NCBI GenBank assembly: GCA_905221605.1
Contig: CAJNDS010002334.1
Coordinates: 308,501 to 372,500 of the forward strand
Reading direction: 5' to 3'
From: Symbiodinium natans
Taxonomy: Eukaryota; Sar; Dinophyceae; Suessiales; Symbiodiniaceae
DNA length: 64,000 nt
The notes below the pieces were generated by a model that saw nothing but the letters and a program-made list of their open reading frames with translations, was not told the origin of the DNA and made no database searches. The position numbers and the translations under genes are program-made. This document shows positions 36,576-48,175 of the stretch, piece by piece (position 1 is the first letter of the stretch; every line of letters starts with the position of its first letter).

Positions 36576-38303
36576 TGAATCATTAATCTATGCAGGGCTT
36601 AGGGAGGCACAGCGAGCCTTCTTACCAATGCAGCTATCTCTCAGTCATCTCAGTTATCTCTTCCATGTCGAAGTTCGTGGGCCCTCCGTGCAGGATCTCC
36701 CTGTCAATGAAGCCGATGCCTGAAGCATACTGACAGTGACAGGGCTGCGCAGGAAACGACCGAGCGAGCATGTCTCAGCATCTGTCGGTGGCATTTATCA
36801 ATCCTCGGGCCAGAAATCGCACGCCATTGCAGGCATGAAGCGGCATGAGCGTGTCAAAGCACTGGGCTACTAGCATGCTTAAGTCCCCTGTGCCCAGCCA
36901 TCACATGCAGCCATGACGGACAGAGGAACTTCCACAGGGACCTCGGAAAGGCCAGGGCTGCATTGCTGCCCGAAGGCACGACACCTTGCAAGGTCTACAG
37001 GGACAAGGCGCCTGCCTTGACGCAAGGACCCTCACGCCGCCAGAGCACGGAGAATGTTCCTTCATCGACATCGAGATGGTGCAGCACCTTCCTGATGATG
37101 GTTTATGTTAGCAGCTAGTGCGTCAAATCACTGGCCTGGAACTTGCGGTGAAGCTTGGTGTGGAGTTTCGCTCGGGCGCTGGCCACTTGCAGCAGCACAG
37201 TCATACCGGGAGCACGCGAAAGGGTGCCAACTGAACGGGCTCATTCTCCCCATGCCTCCTTCCGCGACCGTGAGCACTGTCACGCGGGGATTGTACAGCT
37301 TTGCCGCTTCGCGATGAACTTGCACGAATGCCGAGGTACTTGCAAGAATGCTTTTTTGGCAGCCAGAGATGGAAGGCGCTCACCAACACGACAAAGGGGG
37401 CAGAGGAAGCACGGCCACGCAGCCAACACACAGGGAGCTCGCTCCTGAGCATGCTGCGGGGAAAGTCCCCGTGCCTTTGGGCAGAGAGTGTCAATGGGAG
37501 ACCACAGGCCAGCGCCTGAAGCGCGCGGTGAAGCTTTGTGTGGAGCTGTTCGCTCGGGAGCTGGCCACTTGCAGCAGCACAGTCATGCCGTGAGCACTCG
37601 AGAGGGTGCCAACTGAACGGGGCTCATTCTCCCCATGCCTCCTTCCGCGACCGTGAGCACTGTCACGCGGGGATTGTACAGCTTTGCCGCTTCGCGATGA
37701 ACTTGCACGAATGCCGAGGTACTTGCAAGAATGCTTTTTTGGCAGCCAGAGATGGAAGGCGCTCACCAACACGACAAAGGGGGCAGAGGAAGCACGGCCA
37801 CGCAGCCAACACACAGGGAGCTCGCTCCTGAGCATGCTGCGGGGAAAGTCCCCGTGCCTTTGGGCAGAGAGTGTCAATGGGAGACCACAGGCCAGCGCCT
37901 GAAGCGCGCGGTGAAGCTTTGTGTGGAGCTGTTCGCTCGGGAGCTGGCCACTTGCAGCAGCACAGTCATGCCGTGAGCACTCGAGAGGGTGCCAACTGAA
38001 CGGGGCTCATTCTCCCCATGCCTCCTTCCGCGACCGTGAGCTCTGTCACGCGGGGATTGTACAGCTTTGTCGCTTCGCGATGAACTTGCACGAATGCCGA
38101 GGTACTTGCAAGAATGTTTTTTTGGCAGCCAGAGATGGAAGGCGCTCACCAACACGACAAAGGAGGCAGAGGAAGCACGGCCACGCAGCCAACACACAGG
38201 GAGCTCGCTCCTGAGCATGCTGCGGGGAAAGTCCCCGTGCCTTTGGGCAGAGAGTGTCAATGGGAGACCACAGGCCAGCGCCTGAAGCGTGCGGTGAAGC
38301 TTT

Positions 38304-39823
38304 GTGTGGAGCTGTTCGCTCGGGAGCTGGCCACTTGCAGCAGCACAGTCATGCCGTGAGCACTCGAGAGGGTGCCAACTGAACGGGGCTCATTCTCCCC
38401 ATGCCTCCTTCCGCGACCGTGACCTCTGTCACGCGGGGATTGTACAGCTTTGTCGCTTTGTGATGAACTTGCACGAATGCCGAGGTACTTGCAAGAATGT
38501 TTTTTGGCAGCCAGAGATGGAAGGCGCTCACCAACACGACAAAGGAGGCAGAGGAAGCACGGCCACGCAGCCAACACACAGGGAGCTCGCTCCTGAGCAT
38601 GCTGCGGGGAAAGTCCCCGTGCCTTTGGGCAGAGAGTGTCAATGGGAGACCACAGGCCAGCGCCTGAAGCTTGCGGTGAAGCTTTGTGTGGAGCTGTTCG
38701 CTCGGGAGCTGGCCCTTGCAGCAGCACAGTCATGCCGTGAGCACTCGAGAGGGTGCCAACTGAACGGGGCTCATTCTCCCCATGCCTCCTTCCGCGACCG
38801 TGAGCTCTGTCACGCGGGGATTGTACAGCTTTGTCGCTTCGCGATGAACTTGCACGAATGCCGAGGTACTTGCAAGACTGTTTTTTTGGCAGCCAGAGAT
38901 GGAAGGCGCTCACCAACACGACAAAGGAGGCAGAGGAAGCACGGCCATGCAGCCAACACACAGGGAGCTCGCTCCTGAGCATGCTGCGGGGAAAGTCCCC
39001 GTGCCTTTGGGCAGAGAGTGTCAATGGGAGACCACAGGCCAGCGCCTGAAGCGTGCGGTGAAGCTTTGTGTGGAGCTGTCCGTGCCTTTGGGCAGAGAGT
39101 GTCAATGGGAGACCACAGGCCAGCGCCTGAAGCGTGCGGTGAAGCTTTGTGTGGAGCTGTTCGCTCGGGAGCTGGCCACTTGCAGCAGCACAGTCATGCC
39201 GTGAGCACTCGAGAGGGTGCCAACTGAACGGGGCTCATTCTCCCCATGCCTCCTTCCGCGACCGTGACCTCTGTCACGCGGGGATTGTACAGCTTTGTCG
39301 CTTTGTGATGAACTTGCACGAATGCCGAGGTACTTGCAAGAATGTTTTTTGGCAGCCAGAGATGGAAGGCGCTCACCAACACGACAAAGGAGGCAGAGGA
39401 AGCACGGCCACGCAGCCAACACACAGGGAGCTCGCTCCTGAGCATGCTGCGGGGAAAGTCCCCGTGCCTTTGGGCAGAGAGTGTCAATGGGAGACCACAG
39501 GCCAGCGCCTGAAGCTTGCGGTGAAGCTTTGTGTGGAGCTGTTCGCTCGGGAGCTGGCCCTTGCAGCAGCACAGTCATGCCGTGAGCACTCGAGAGGGTG
39601 CCAACTGAACGGGGCTCATTCTCCCCATGCCTCCTTCCGCGACCGTGAGCTCTGTCACGCGGGGATTGTACAGCTTTGTCGCTTCGCGATGAACTTGCAC
39701 GAATGCCGAGGTACTTGCAAGAATGTTTTTTTGGCAGCCAGAGATGGAAGGCGCTCACCAACACGACAAAGGAGGCAGAGGAAGCACGGCCACGCAGCCA
39801 ACACACAGGGAGCTCGCTCCTGA
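38304..39823 (+). repeat. 845-bp higher-order duplication in array 3
   Basis: The 675-bp block at 38304-38978, with its unusual TTTGTGATGAAC variant and one-base deletion (GGCCCTTGCAGC), recurs at 39149-39823 almost unchanged. Confidence 0.88.
38999..39160 (+). repeat. 81-bp local tandem duplication inside array 3
   Basis: CCGTGCCTTTGGGCAGAGAG through TTTGTGTGGAGCTGT occurs at 38999-39079 and again at 39080-39160, lengthening one unit from 383 to 464 bp while keeping the plus frame (81 = 27 codons). Confidence 0.95.
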
Positions 39824-40990
39824 GCATGCTGCGGGGAAAGTCCCCGTGCCTTTGGGCAGAGAGTGTCAATGAGAGACCACAGGCCAGCGCCTGAAGCGCG
39901 CGGTGAAGCTTTGTGTGGAGCTGTTCGCTCGGGAGCTGGCTACTTGCAGCAGCACAGTCATGCCGTGAGCACTCGAGAGGGTGCCAACTGAACGGGGCTC
40001 ATTCTCCCCATGCCTCCTTCCGCGACCGTGAGCTCTGTCACGCGGGGATTGTACAGCTTTGTCGCTTCGCGATGACCTTGCACGAATGCCGAGGTACTTG
40101 CAAGACTGTTTTTTTGGCAGCCAGAGATGGAAGGCGCTCACCAACACGACAAAGGAGGCAGAGGAAGCACGGCCACGCAGCCAACACACAGGGAGCTCGC
40201 TCCTGAGCATGCTGCGGGGAAAGTCCCCGTGCCTTTGGGCAGAGAGTGTCAATGGGAGACCACCGGCCAGCGCCTGAAGCGTGCGGTGAAGCTTTGTGTG
40301 GAGCTGTTCGCTCGGGAGCCGGCCACTTGCAGCAGCACAGTCATGCCGTGAGCACTCGAGAGGGTGCCAACTGAACGGGGCTCATTCTCCCCATGCCTCC
40401 TTCCGCGACCGTGAGCTCTGTCACGCGGGGATTGTACAGCTTTGTCGCTTCGCGATGAACTTGCACGAATGCCGAGGTACTTGCAAGAATGTTTTTTGGC
40501 AGCCAGAGATGGAAGGCGCTCACCAACATGACAAAGGAGGCAGAGGAAGCACGGCCACGCAGCCAACACACAGGGAGCTCGCTCCTGAGCATGCTGCGGG
40601 GAAAGTCCCCGTGCCTTTGGGCAGAGAGTGTCAATGGGAGACCACAGGCCAGCGCCTGAAGCGTGCGGTGAAGCTTTGTGTGGAGCTGTTCGCTCGGGAG
40701 CTGGCCACTTGCAGCAGCACAGTCATGCCGTGAGCACTCGAGAGGTGCCAACTGAACGGGGCTCATTCTCCCCATGCCTCCTTCCGCGTCCGTGAGCTCT
40801 ATCAGTATGCGTGAGCTGCAGTTCTGGTTGTACTGCTTTGCCGCGCTCACCAACACGACAAAGAGGCCAAGGAAGCGCCCATGCATCGAATTGCACCAGG
40901 GCAGAGCGTGCTGCCACAGAAAGAGAGAGTTGAAGGGCAGCAACTACAACATTTAAAGGCATTCTTTCGCAAGTGGCTGAGCATTGACCT

Positions 40991-42211
40991 GGTTCATTAC
41001 TCGTGTTGATACATTCTGAATCATTCTAATCCCTTCCCCCCGAATACCCCCATACACCATATACACCTAGCGGATTGAACGATTCCACAAATTCCATTGC
41101 TGCCTGCATGACTGTGGGATTGCCAGCGCATGCGTCGCCGCAATAATCGTCGTCATCGTAGTCGTGGTGTTTGAGTAGTGGTGGTGTTATTCTTGTTGTT
41201 GCTTGTAATTGTGTTATGCAATTACTGGCTATTGCTTGTTGCGACTACCACCGAGAACGCAGGCTCAAATTGCACAGCTCAGTCGTTATAGGGAGGTTCT
41301 TGCGTGCGCAGTCGCATCGTGGCACTTCCAGGCGCGGCGCACGGGGAGGGGGAAGGGGGGGGGGGGGGGGGGATCTTTCAGTGGCACCCGGGACAGCAAT
41401 GAGCACTCAAAGCTGAAGGTGCTGGCAGTTGAGAAGTTACTTGGGGCAGAGAAATGCGGTGTAATGCGATGTTGAGGTCAACTTGCACACCATGGCCCAG
41501 GTCATCGGGAACCAGGCCCATAGATGCCGTGTGACATACCTTGGGGCCGAGTTCGGGAAGTTGAGAGGGCCTAATCCAGCCCTCATGATGGGGAGCAAGA
41601 ATATTCATTCTGACTGAGCAGCAAGTCAAACGCATAGGACAGCAATAGCAACATGTAGCGATACAGCGACACCCAATATATAAAAAGCACCCAGAACCAG
41701 TCCGAACTTCTTCGAGATCCCCGAGGCTCCGCATCTCCAGGTGGAGGCTCTCTCCGCGGGCTGGGGTCCAGCACCAGATGTTTGTTCAGTGGCTTTGGGT
41801 TGAGTTCAGGCCAGAGAGTATATTCGTTTCCGGAATCTTCCTGCCTTTGCTTCCATTTGCTTGTTAAGTCAGAAGGGTCCTTTTCCCACTAGTTCCGGCA
41901 GTCCCAGTCCGTACGCCTCTGGTTGCATCCAGTGACGAAATGCCTTCCTGCTCGTACTGTAGGAGGTTGGGCCTGCGTTCAAAACCACCTCCCAATTGTG
42001 GACTTGAGCCGCCCCGTTGAATCGCTAACGTTCTGGTTCCAAACCCTCAAACCCTAACACATCGCGTCCGCATCCGAGGGCAGTGCAGCTGACCTGAAGC
42101 CCTTCACCTGCAAACACCTGGACCCAAAAAACCTCAGCATTGCGACTTGGCGAAAGTGCTTCAAAAAGTTGAAGTTGAAACTTCTGAACACATCGAGGGC
42201 CATAGAGACTC
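40991..42211. other. Noncoding stretch between element 3 and the membrane-protein gene
   Basis: It contains a GTGGT/GTTGTT-rich low-complexity run (41148-41210) and a G tract (41354-41371). No exon with splice support was seen. The minus frame at 41378-41734 is not supported. Confidence 0.5.
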
Positions 42212-43296
42212 ATGTTCACAGAAAGCATCTCTTCTGCACCAAACTCCCGAATCCGAGAAGGTACTGTATCCCAGCGATCCCGGATTCCTGCCTTGAAACA
42301 TCAATCAGTTCCGGAGGCGCCCATCTCTGCACCGTCCAGTGATGTCGCGGCACAGGCACCGCAACCGCAGGCACCGGTGCTGGTGTTCATGGGCTTAGCC
42401 CCTTACAGCCTGAACCCTCTCTGTCCTAGAGCCTTAAACCGGCCTAACAAGACCCGTCGATGCAAGAGCCGGGTTAACAATAAGCATGTTGGCCCAGACA
42501 TGTCCAACCTGGGCAGGCGACGCGTGCCCAGCCCATGCGAAACTCAAGGACAGAGCACCGTGGATGAAAAATGCCTCCCTCCTGTTGCAACACTGCTTTT
42601 CACCCTGACGGAGGACGGTAAGCTTCGCCGATGTGGAGTCGGCAATCTCTCATGAGGAACACACGATAGGCGTCCATTCTCAGCGCCGTGCTCAGCTTTT
42701 AGGCAGCCACGTCTTCAACCCCGTGGCAGCTCTCACTTCCTTGCGCAGGTTCACCACCGCAAGTAGGCTGTCCAGAAGGCACAGGGGCAAATGGGGGAGT
42801 GTGATGATCAACCCTGCTAGTGGCGGATCAGGCCGAAGCCCTGCACTCCCAGCCCGTAGTGCCTGCATTTGCCGAGCATGCCCCCAATCGCAGGTTCCAG
42901 CGCAGTGGGAGGCACGAAGGGTTCCGTTCCCATGACAAGTCTGGGTCGTCAACATGGAGGATCTTTGTGTCCCGACGAGCTCTGATCTCTGGGGAGGTCC
43001 CTCTGGCGGTATCCCAGCAACGCAGGACATGTGCCCCGCTACATGCAGAGGACCGTGGTGCGTGGGCGCGTCCTTGCTTGCGTGCGAGAGGTGTGTGGGT
43101 CTGTGTGTGTGTGCAGTCCTGATATCTAAGAATTCCATGAATCAAAATAGCAGAGGGGCATCCCCATCAACTGAGCTGGATGCCCAACGAAGGGGACTCA
43201 GTTTGATGTCTGATACATTTTGGAGACGTCCAAGTGCGTACGTGTAACTTAGCGATTGAAACAAACATTCTTCCAATAATAAGCCTTTTGTGCGTG

Positions 43297-43395
<99 letters not shown>

Positions 43396-44900
43396 CTATG
43401 TTCTTCCCTCGACTAACCCCCAACTTGCAGGGCCTTCCGCGTCAAGACTTTTGGCCTTCTGGCGCTGCAGCTCCTGGTGGCCCTGTCGATTGGGGCCCGC
43501 CTGCCTATGTTTATCGGGGGGTGGAAGGACGGGGGTTAGGGTTTAGGGGCCTTTTGGAGGGCTTTGGGCTAACTGCTTCAATGAGGACGCTGACTGCTTG
43601 CAGCCTCGGCCCTTTTGGCTGTGCTTGAAATTGGATGTTTGGTCTGAGCAGGTCATTTACAGTCTCTTGACCTGACCAATTTCCAGGCGGCGATGAGCTA
43701 TCTACAGCTTTGGAAGAAGTTCGAGGTCCCTTCGAGTCCGGCAATCACAGAGGTCGGGCACGTCGAGTGGGAATGCGTGCAACGCACTTTGCTGCGGGTA
43801 AGGCGGAGATATACCGAGATGCCGCAGGATTGGTTCGCAATGTTTCACCATGGTACCATGCAGGTCATCACCTATGCGACCGGTGCGGTCAACTTGCTTT
43901 GCGTGCTGCTGCTGCACTTCCTGTCCGACCCTTGCTGCAAGATGCAAATCGTAGTATGAGAGAAGTCGTGAAGGTTTCCGTCGCTTGGGCTGTGCTGGGC
44001 TTTGCTGGCCAAGGACAGGTTTCCTGCGAATTACATGCACCTGGGCCCAACAGATGCTTCAGTACACCGGAAGCCGTGTTGCCGAACTTGGTATCAGAGG
44101 TTGCACAGGCACCCTTCATTAGAGACCCCAGAAACCTTCCAGGCACAGCTACCTCTGGGAATGCCCTAAGCGCACCCTAGAGACCTGGAGACCCTTAGCC
44201 ATGACAGGAACCTAAGTCGATCGTTCCGTTAATGTCACCCGGACAGCCTTCCAGTTACCCTGAGGCCAACCCGTAAAGCATAAATGAGCCATGCGTACAC
44301 TGCGGGTGTGCGCTCCAGGTGCCTGATGCTGACAACCGTAATCTCGGGGATCTTTTGGGGGCTGCAGCTTGGCAAACAAGTTAAAGTGGCTAGATGTCCT
44401 GTGTGTTTACAATCCGCTGGCTACATTTGTTTCATTTTGTTTCAAAGTCGTTTGCTGAGCCGGAAGCCCGTGGGGCTGGCGTGTGGCGGCGTCGGTGCTG
44501 GCATGAGAGCTAAGGACGCATCTGGCGCCCCAATTTGGAGATGAGTTAGTGCACGTACAGACACCATGCGGCACCGAAGCATCCACTTTTTTCGGGTTTT
44601 GCTTACTGACGCTCAGTAGCTTAGGAAAGTGGATCGCCAAGCCCCCCAAAGATGCTTACCAGGATTGGCTTGGTCCTGTGCATCACCATGTTTGTGGCAG
44701 CAGCACCCCGGCAACGGGTTTTTCAGAGGATGATTAAGGGGTTTTGCTTCCAGTTTTGCCGCTGTTTGCGTTCGGCTTAGGGGTGCCCAGGATTTCACCC
44801 CCGGCTGGAGTCAAGTCAAGGCTGCTAGCCTTCCTGTGGGCGCACGGGGGAGGCCACACACACGCGCGCACGCACGCACGCACGCACGCACATACGCACC

Positions 44901-44973
<73 letters not shown>

Positions 44974-45818
44974 CCACACACGCCCACACACGCCCACACA
45001 CGCCCACACACGCCCACACGCCCACGCGCCCACACGCGCACACACACACACACACACGGTGTATTGCTAGGGGTTAGACTATCAGGAAACAGCCGAATTC
45101 AAGCTCCCTGCCGGCGAAATAGGCAGTCCTCCAGCACACTACGCCCGACAGCGAAACAGCTTACCAAAGGAAGACAAGCAGATGGTTTCAGGTGCTGTCC
45201 TACATCCTGGACAGCAGAGAGGAAAAGATGGATGGCTGCAGCTTAGTTGCCATCTGCGTTGGCTCTGGCTACATCTTGGGCTCGCTGACCAATGTCCGCC
45301 GCCCAGGGGAGGCTTCTCTGGACAGGCCTACAGTTTACAGATGTTTACAGGGAGTTCAGGATCTTTCGGGTTCATAGGGCCTTGAAACGGGAACCCCCAG
45401 TTGAAGCTTGAAATGCGGCCGGCTTAGAAGTGCTCGCGAGTTTCCCCTTCAATGCCAGCAATTTTTTAGGGAGAAGTGTGGAATCACGCATAGGATGATA
45501 GGGGTTTCACGCAGAGCTCTCAGAGCTCTCTGGCTTCATTGATGCGTTAGCGCATTGCACCCAGCAGTGAGGTGCTCATCTTCACCCTGGTGCTCGAGGC
45601 GACGGCCTTTCAGCTCTTCGGCGGCATAGGCGCGCCGCTGCAGGGCTTCTTAGGGGCTGCCGCTGTTGCCATGTCAGAACCCGAAGTAGGCGCCCGATTT
45701 TTCCCAAACGCCGGGGCCCTAGAGAGTCCTGTGTCCATCCCAAAGTCCTTTGGCAGGCTTTGCGCTGTTGCTGCTGGGGATCCTGCTGCTGGATGTCGGT
45801 GCTTGGCCAAAATCAGCT
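42212..45818 (+). CDS. Multi-pass membrane protein, possibly Bax inhibitor-1/TMBIM-like (partial)
   Basis: Exons: 42212-42382 ([20 protein letters not shown], Pro/Ala-rich tail), 42832-42893, 43431-43527, 43687-43797, 43864-43950, 45192-45311, 45572-45644, 45757-45818. All junctions are in phase, including GTAAGG and GTAGTA donors at 43798 and 43951 and GC or GA donors elsewhere. Hydrophobic segments are [63 protein letters not shown] and [16 protein letters not shown]. The first one, in the setting [17 protein letters not shown], resembles TM1 of BI-1/TMBIM proteins, and the order of the next helices fits loosely. A 37-residue insert after it and the lack of a recognisable YDT loop argue for caution. 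The gene may continue through 46541-47461 and even into the 48.2-52.9 kb gene; all these junctions are phase 0, so phase does not decide. Confidence 0.68.
43289..43394. repeat. TG dinucleotide microsatellite
   Basis: About 50 TG copies in the intron just before the first transmembrane exon, with TGCG interruptions at its 5' end. Confidence 0.98.
44858..45058. repeat. CA microsatellite with embedded CGCCCACACA minisatellite
   Basis: CACG units, then a long CA run (44910-44971), then five CGCCCACACA-type decamers (about 44972-45020), then CA again. It sits in an intron of the membrane-protein gene. Confidence 0.97.
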
Positions 45819-46540
45819 GTAGAGGCTGTGAGGTGTTTGAGAGGGATCACCTTTGAGACCCATGGGCTGACGGTCAACTGTCACAAGAGCCACAAACTCA
45901 ATACTGTCAAAACTCAATATACCAAGATGCTGGGACAAGGTGGGATGCGCGTGAAACGGGGAACTCAGTGAGTTCGCACTGAGGTGGTTTGCTGGTAAGC
46001 TGCCTGCCCGACGACTTCATGTGACTTGCAAGCAAAGTTGTCGAGGAAACACATGATTTGATGAGAAGAGTGGTCCAAGTGCATTCTCGAATCGAGGACT
46101 GTTATTGTGGCAATGAACTCGACCCTCCTGGTAATTGTGTGGCCCTCAGCGCTGCATCGTCTAGCAGATCTCCAGCAAGGGATTTGTGAGTTCACCACTT
46201 GCCTCTGACTTACTTGAAGTAAACAACCTTCCAGCCACTCAGCTGAGGTTAGCATTCCCTTCTTCTTCCTCGGCTTTTGCATTTTGAGGTTGGGGGAGGC
46301 AGGGGACGTGCGGGCCTAGTTAGCTGTGGCCAGCGGTCAGGAGAGTCCTTTTTTCGTGGCCGAAGCACAAGCCCCAGGTATTGAACCGTAAGTGTTCGAG
46401 GTTCGAGCCGAAACAACAGACATGATGCGCGCAATATGTTTCTTCTCTTGTTGCATATTATGTATTTGCATACTACACTGACAAACTTGGGGTCCTCTTT
46501 GAATGCTGGGTTTTGGCATGCACTGCTCGGAACGCTACAG

Positions 46541-47461
46541 ACGAACACCTTGCAGACCCGCCTCCTGCACGAGGGTCACGAGGGGATCAGCTTCAGTTCC
46601 GTACAAAGACCCTGACGCCTCAGCATCCCTTCCCGCGAAAATGCGACTTCCACAGGTCGAGGAGCCGGCGCAAGGAGAGTTACCGGAGCCAGCGAGGCTG
46701 AGATGAAGTGAACCTTTTTTGCTCATGTTTGGTGGGCTCTGGTCATCTTTGCCCGCATCTCCACGTCGTCTGGAGGCATGGTCGACCGCTTCCATAATAA
46801 CACTGCAATGACGCCGTGGAGGGTGCCGCTGCACGTCGCGAGGCCATGTTTTTTTTGTCGCAGTAGGGATTCCGACAGGCTTTGGGAGGTTGCAAGGATC
46901 ACGTTCAGAAAGTTCTGACCCGCTTTGTCCTGCAAGTTTAAGGCTTTTAAAGGGCTTGCAGGGAGGCACAATGGTCGAGCCGACACGGCTAGGATCGGTC
47001 AGTGCTAGCGTGGCTTCCCTCGAGCCTGACTTCTCTGGGTGCAGGTGGAAGCGAGTGGCGCTTTCCGACAGGACACACCATTCGTGACTCCACAATTTAA
47101 ACCTTTTTCGGTGCCACAAGTTGCCGTAAGGTCCCCCTTATTATGCTGATCAACAGCTAGCTTTAACGGCCCCATGTCGGCGGCACTTCTCCAGGTGGAC
47201 CCCCACCCGGACCCCCACCCCAGATGTTATGATCTTTTCCGGCTGAATGGCGTTTAGTTCAGAGCTTCGCGATCGGGACCCACGCAGAAGACCCGCTGGC
47301 ATTGCATGAATTCAAGGCAGATGCGACCTGGTTTCGGGCATCGCCCCAGAAACGAGCCGACCGTCTAAGCTGCTCTTGGCGACTACAAATTCCCAAGAGA
47401 GCCCAAGTCGGAGCTATCATGAGAGCAGCCGTACTGGAGAAGCAGCCGGAGCTTTCGCATG
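46541..47461 (+). CDS. Exons of unknown protein, linking the two membrane-protein gene models
   Basis: Candidate exons: 46541-46603 (TNTLQTRLLHEGHEGISFSS, GT donor), one from 46656 (VEEPAQGELPEPARL), 47045-47125 (VEASGAFRQDTPFVTPQF, strong GTAAGG donor) and 47273-~47461 (SFAIGTHAEDPLALHEFKAD onward). The last two join in phase. They could be parts of the upstream or downstream membrane-protein gene, or of a third. A 194-codon minus frame at 46535-47119 overlaps the first ones and weakens the call there. Confidence 0.5.
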
Positions 47462-47798
47462 CCTAGCTAGCTGTTGGCGAATTTCTGGCAGAGGGGGGGA
47501 GTATACACCCTGCAGTAAAACCCTAAACTGTCCCAAACTCAACCTTCTGCAACCAGGGAGCACGAAGCCCGATTTTATTTCAGGGCTTTGAAGTCAAACG
47601 GAAGTGGTCGCTGAGAGCTTAGGTTGCACCGCATTGGCTTGGCTGTACAGTGCCGTGACATTTGCACTGCTAAATGTTGTGACAAGCCAAGAAGGAGATG
47701 ACCAAACAGGGCAATGCTTCAGTCTTCTAGAGATTCCAGAGCATACCATATCACGGCTTATTCTCAAGTCTGCTTGTACAGCTTGCAGACAGCCGCGC

Positions 47799-47850
47799 TT
47801 GCCAACCCGGCTTGCCAACCCGGCCTGCCAACCCGGCCTGCCAACCCGGC
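47799..47850. repeat. 13-bp minisatellite, 4 exact-length copies
   Basis: TTGCCAACCCGGC twice, then CTGCCAACCCGGC twice. Confidence 0.95.
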
Positions 47851-48175
47851 TTTGCCCGATGAGGATCTGGGCAACAAGGGCACAAGTCCAAAAAAAAACC
47901 GTCGCGCAGAATCAGGTTGAATCAAATTCATCAGGGCGGGTCCTCTTCGATCAAATCCATCCCGCCTAAGCCACCCATGCCACCCTTTCAGCTTCGCCTA
48001 TTTCGGCAATCAGACTTGAAAGAAGTCACAGTCGTCATCTGCACGCCATTTGCTTCGGTCGTGATGGTGGCTCAAATCGGCTCAAGCACGGCGCCTCCTC
48101 TGCCGTGATAGCTGCGCAGGTCGCGCAAACTGCCCACCAAGACTTTGGGGCCTAAAGGGCTCCAACCGAAGTCAG

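Larger units (their letters stand above)
36785..40990 (+). repeat. Tandem-repeat element 3: head, ~9 x 383-bp array, tail
   Basis: The head, 36785-37087, matches element 1's head (AAAGGCCAGGGCTGCATTGC, then CTGCCCGAAGGCACGACACC) but carries indels; its frame is broken between DKAPALTQ and TLTPPEHGECSFIDIEM. Array points (TTGTACAGCTTTG) lie at 37291, 37674, 38057, 38440, 38821, 39285, 39666, 40049, 40432 and 40828. The spacing is 383 bp with 381-bp variants and one 464-bp unit. The tail, 40925-40990 (GAGAGTTGAAGGGCAGCAAC), matches element 1's tail. Every unit keeps the KLCVELFARE...TCSSTVMP-stop frame except those with a one-base deletion near 38713 and 39558. Confidence 0.93.

Noticed and set aside
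38257-39105. 282-codon minus-strand frame in array 3
   Set aside because: Made of repeated satellite units; same peptide repeats in arrays 1 and 2; length reflects unit copy number.
44734-45057. Cys/Val- and Thr/His-repeat frames over the CA tract
   Set aside because: Simple translation of a dinucleotide repeat in several frames.
48060-48085. Relict spliced leader (GGCTCAAATCGGCTCAAG)
   Set aside because: Only the last ~10 bases resemble the leader, with a mismatch, and it lies in an open frame rather than before a start.
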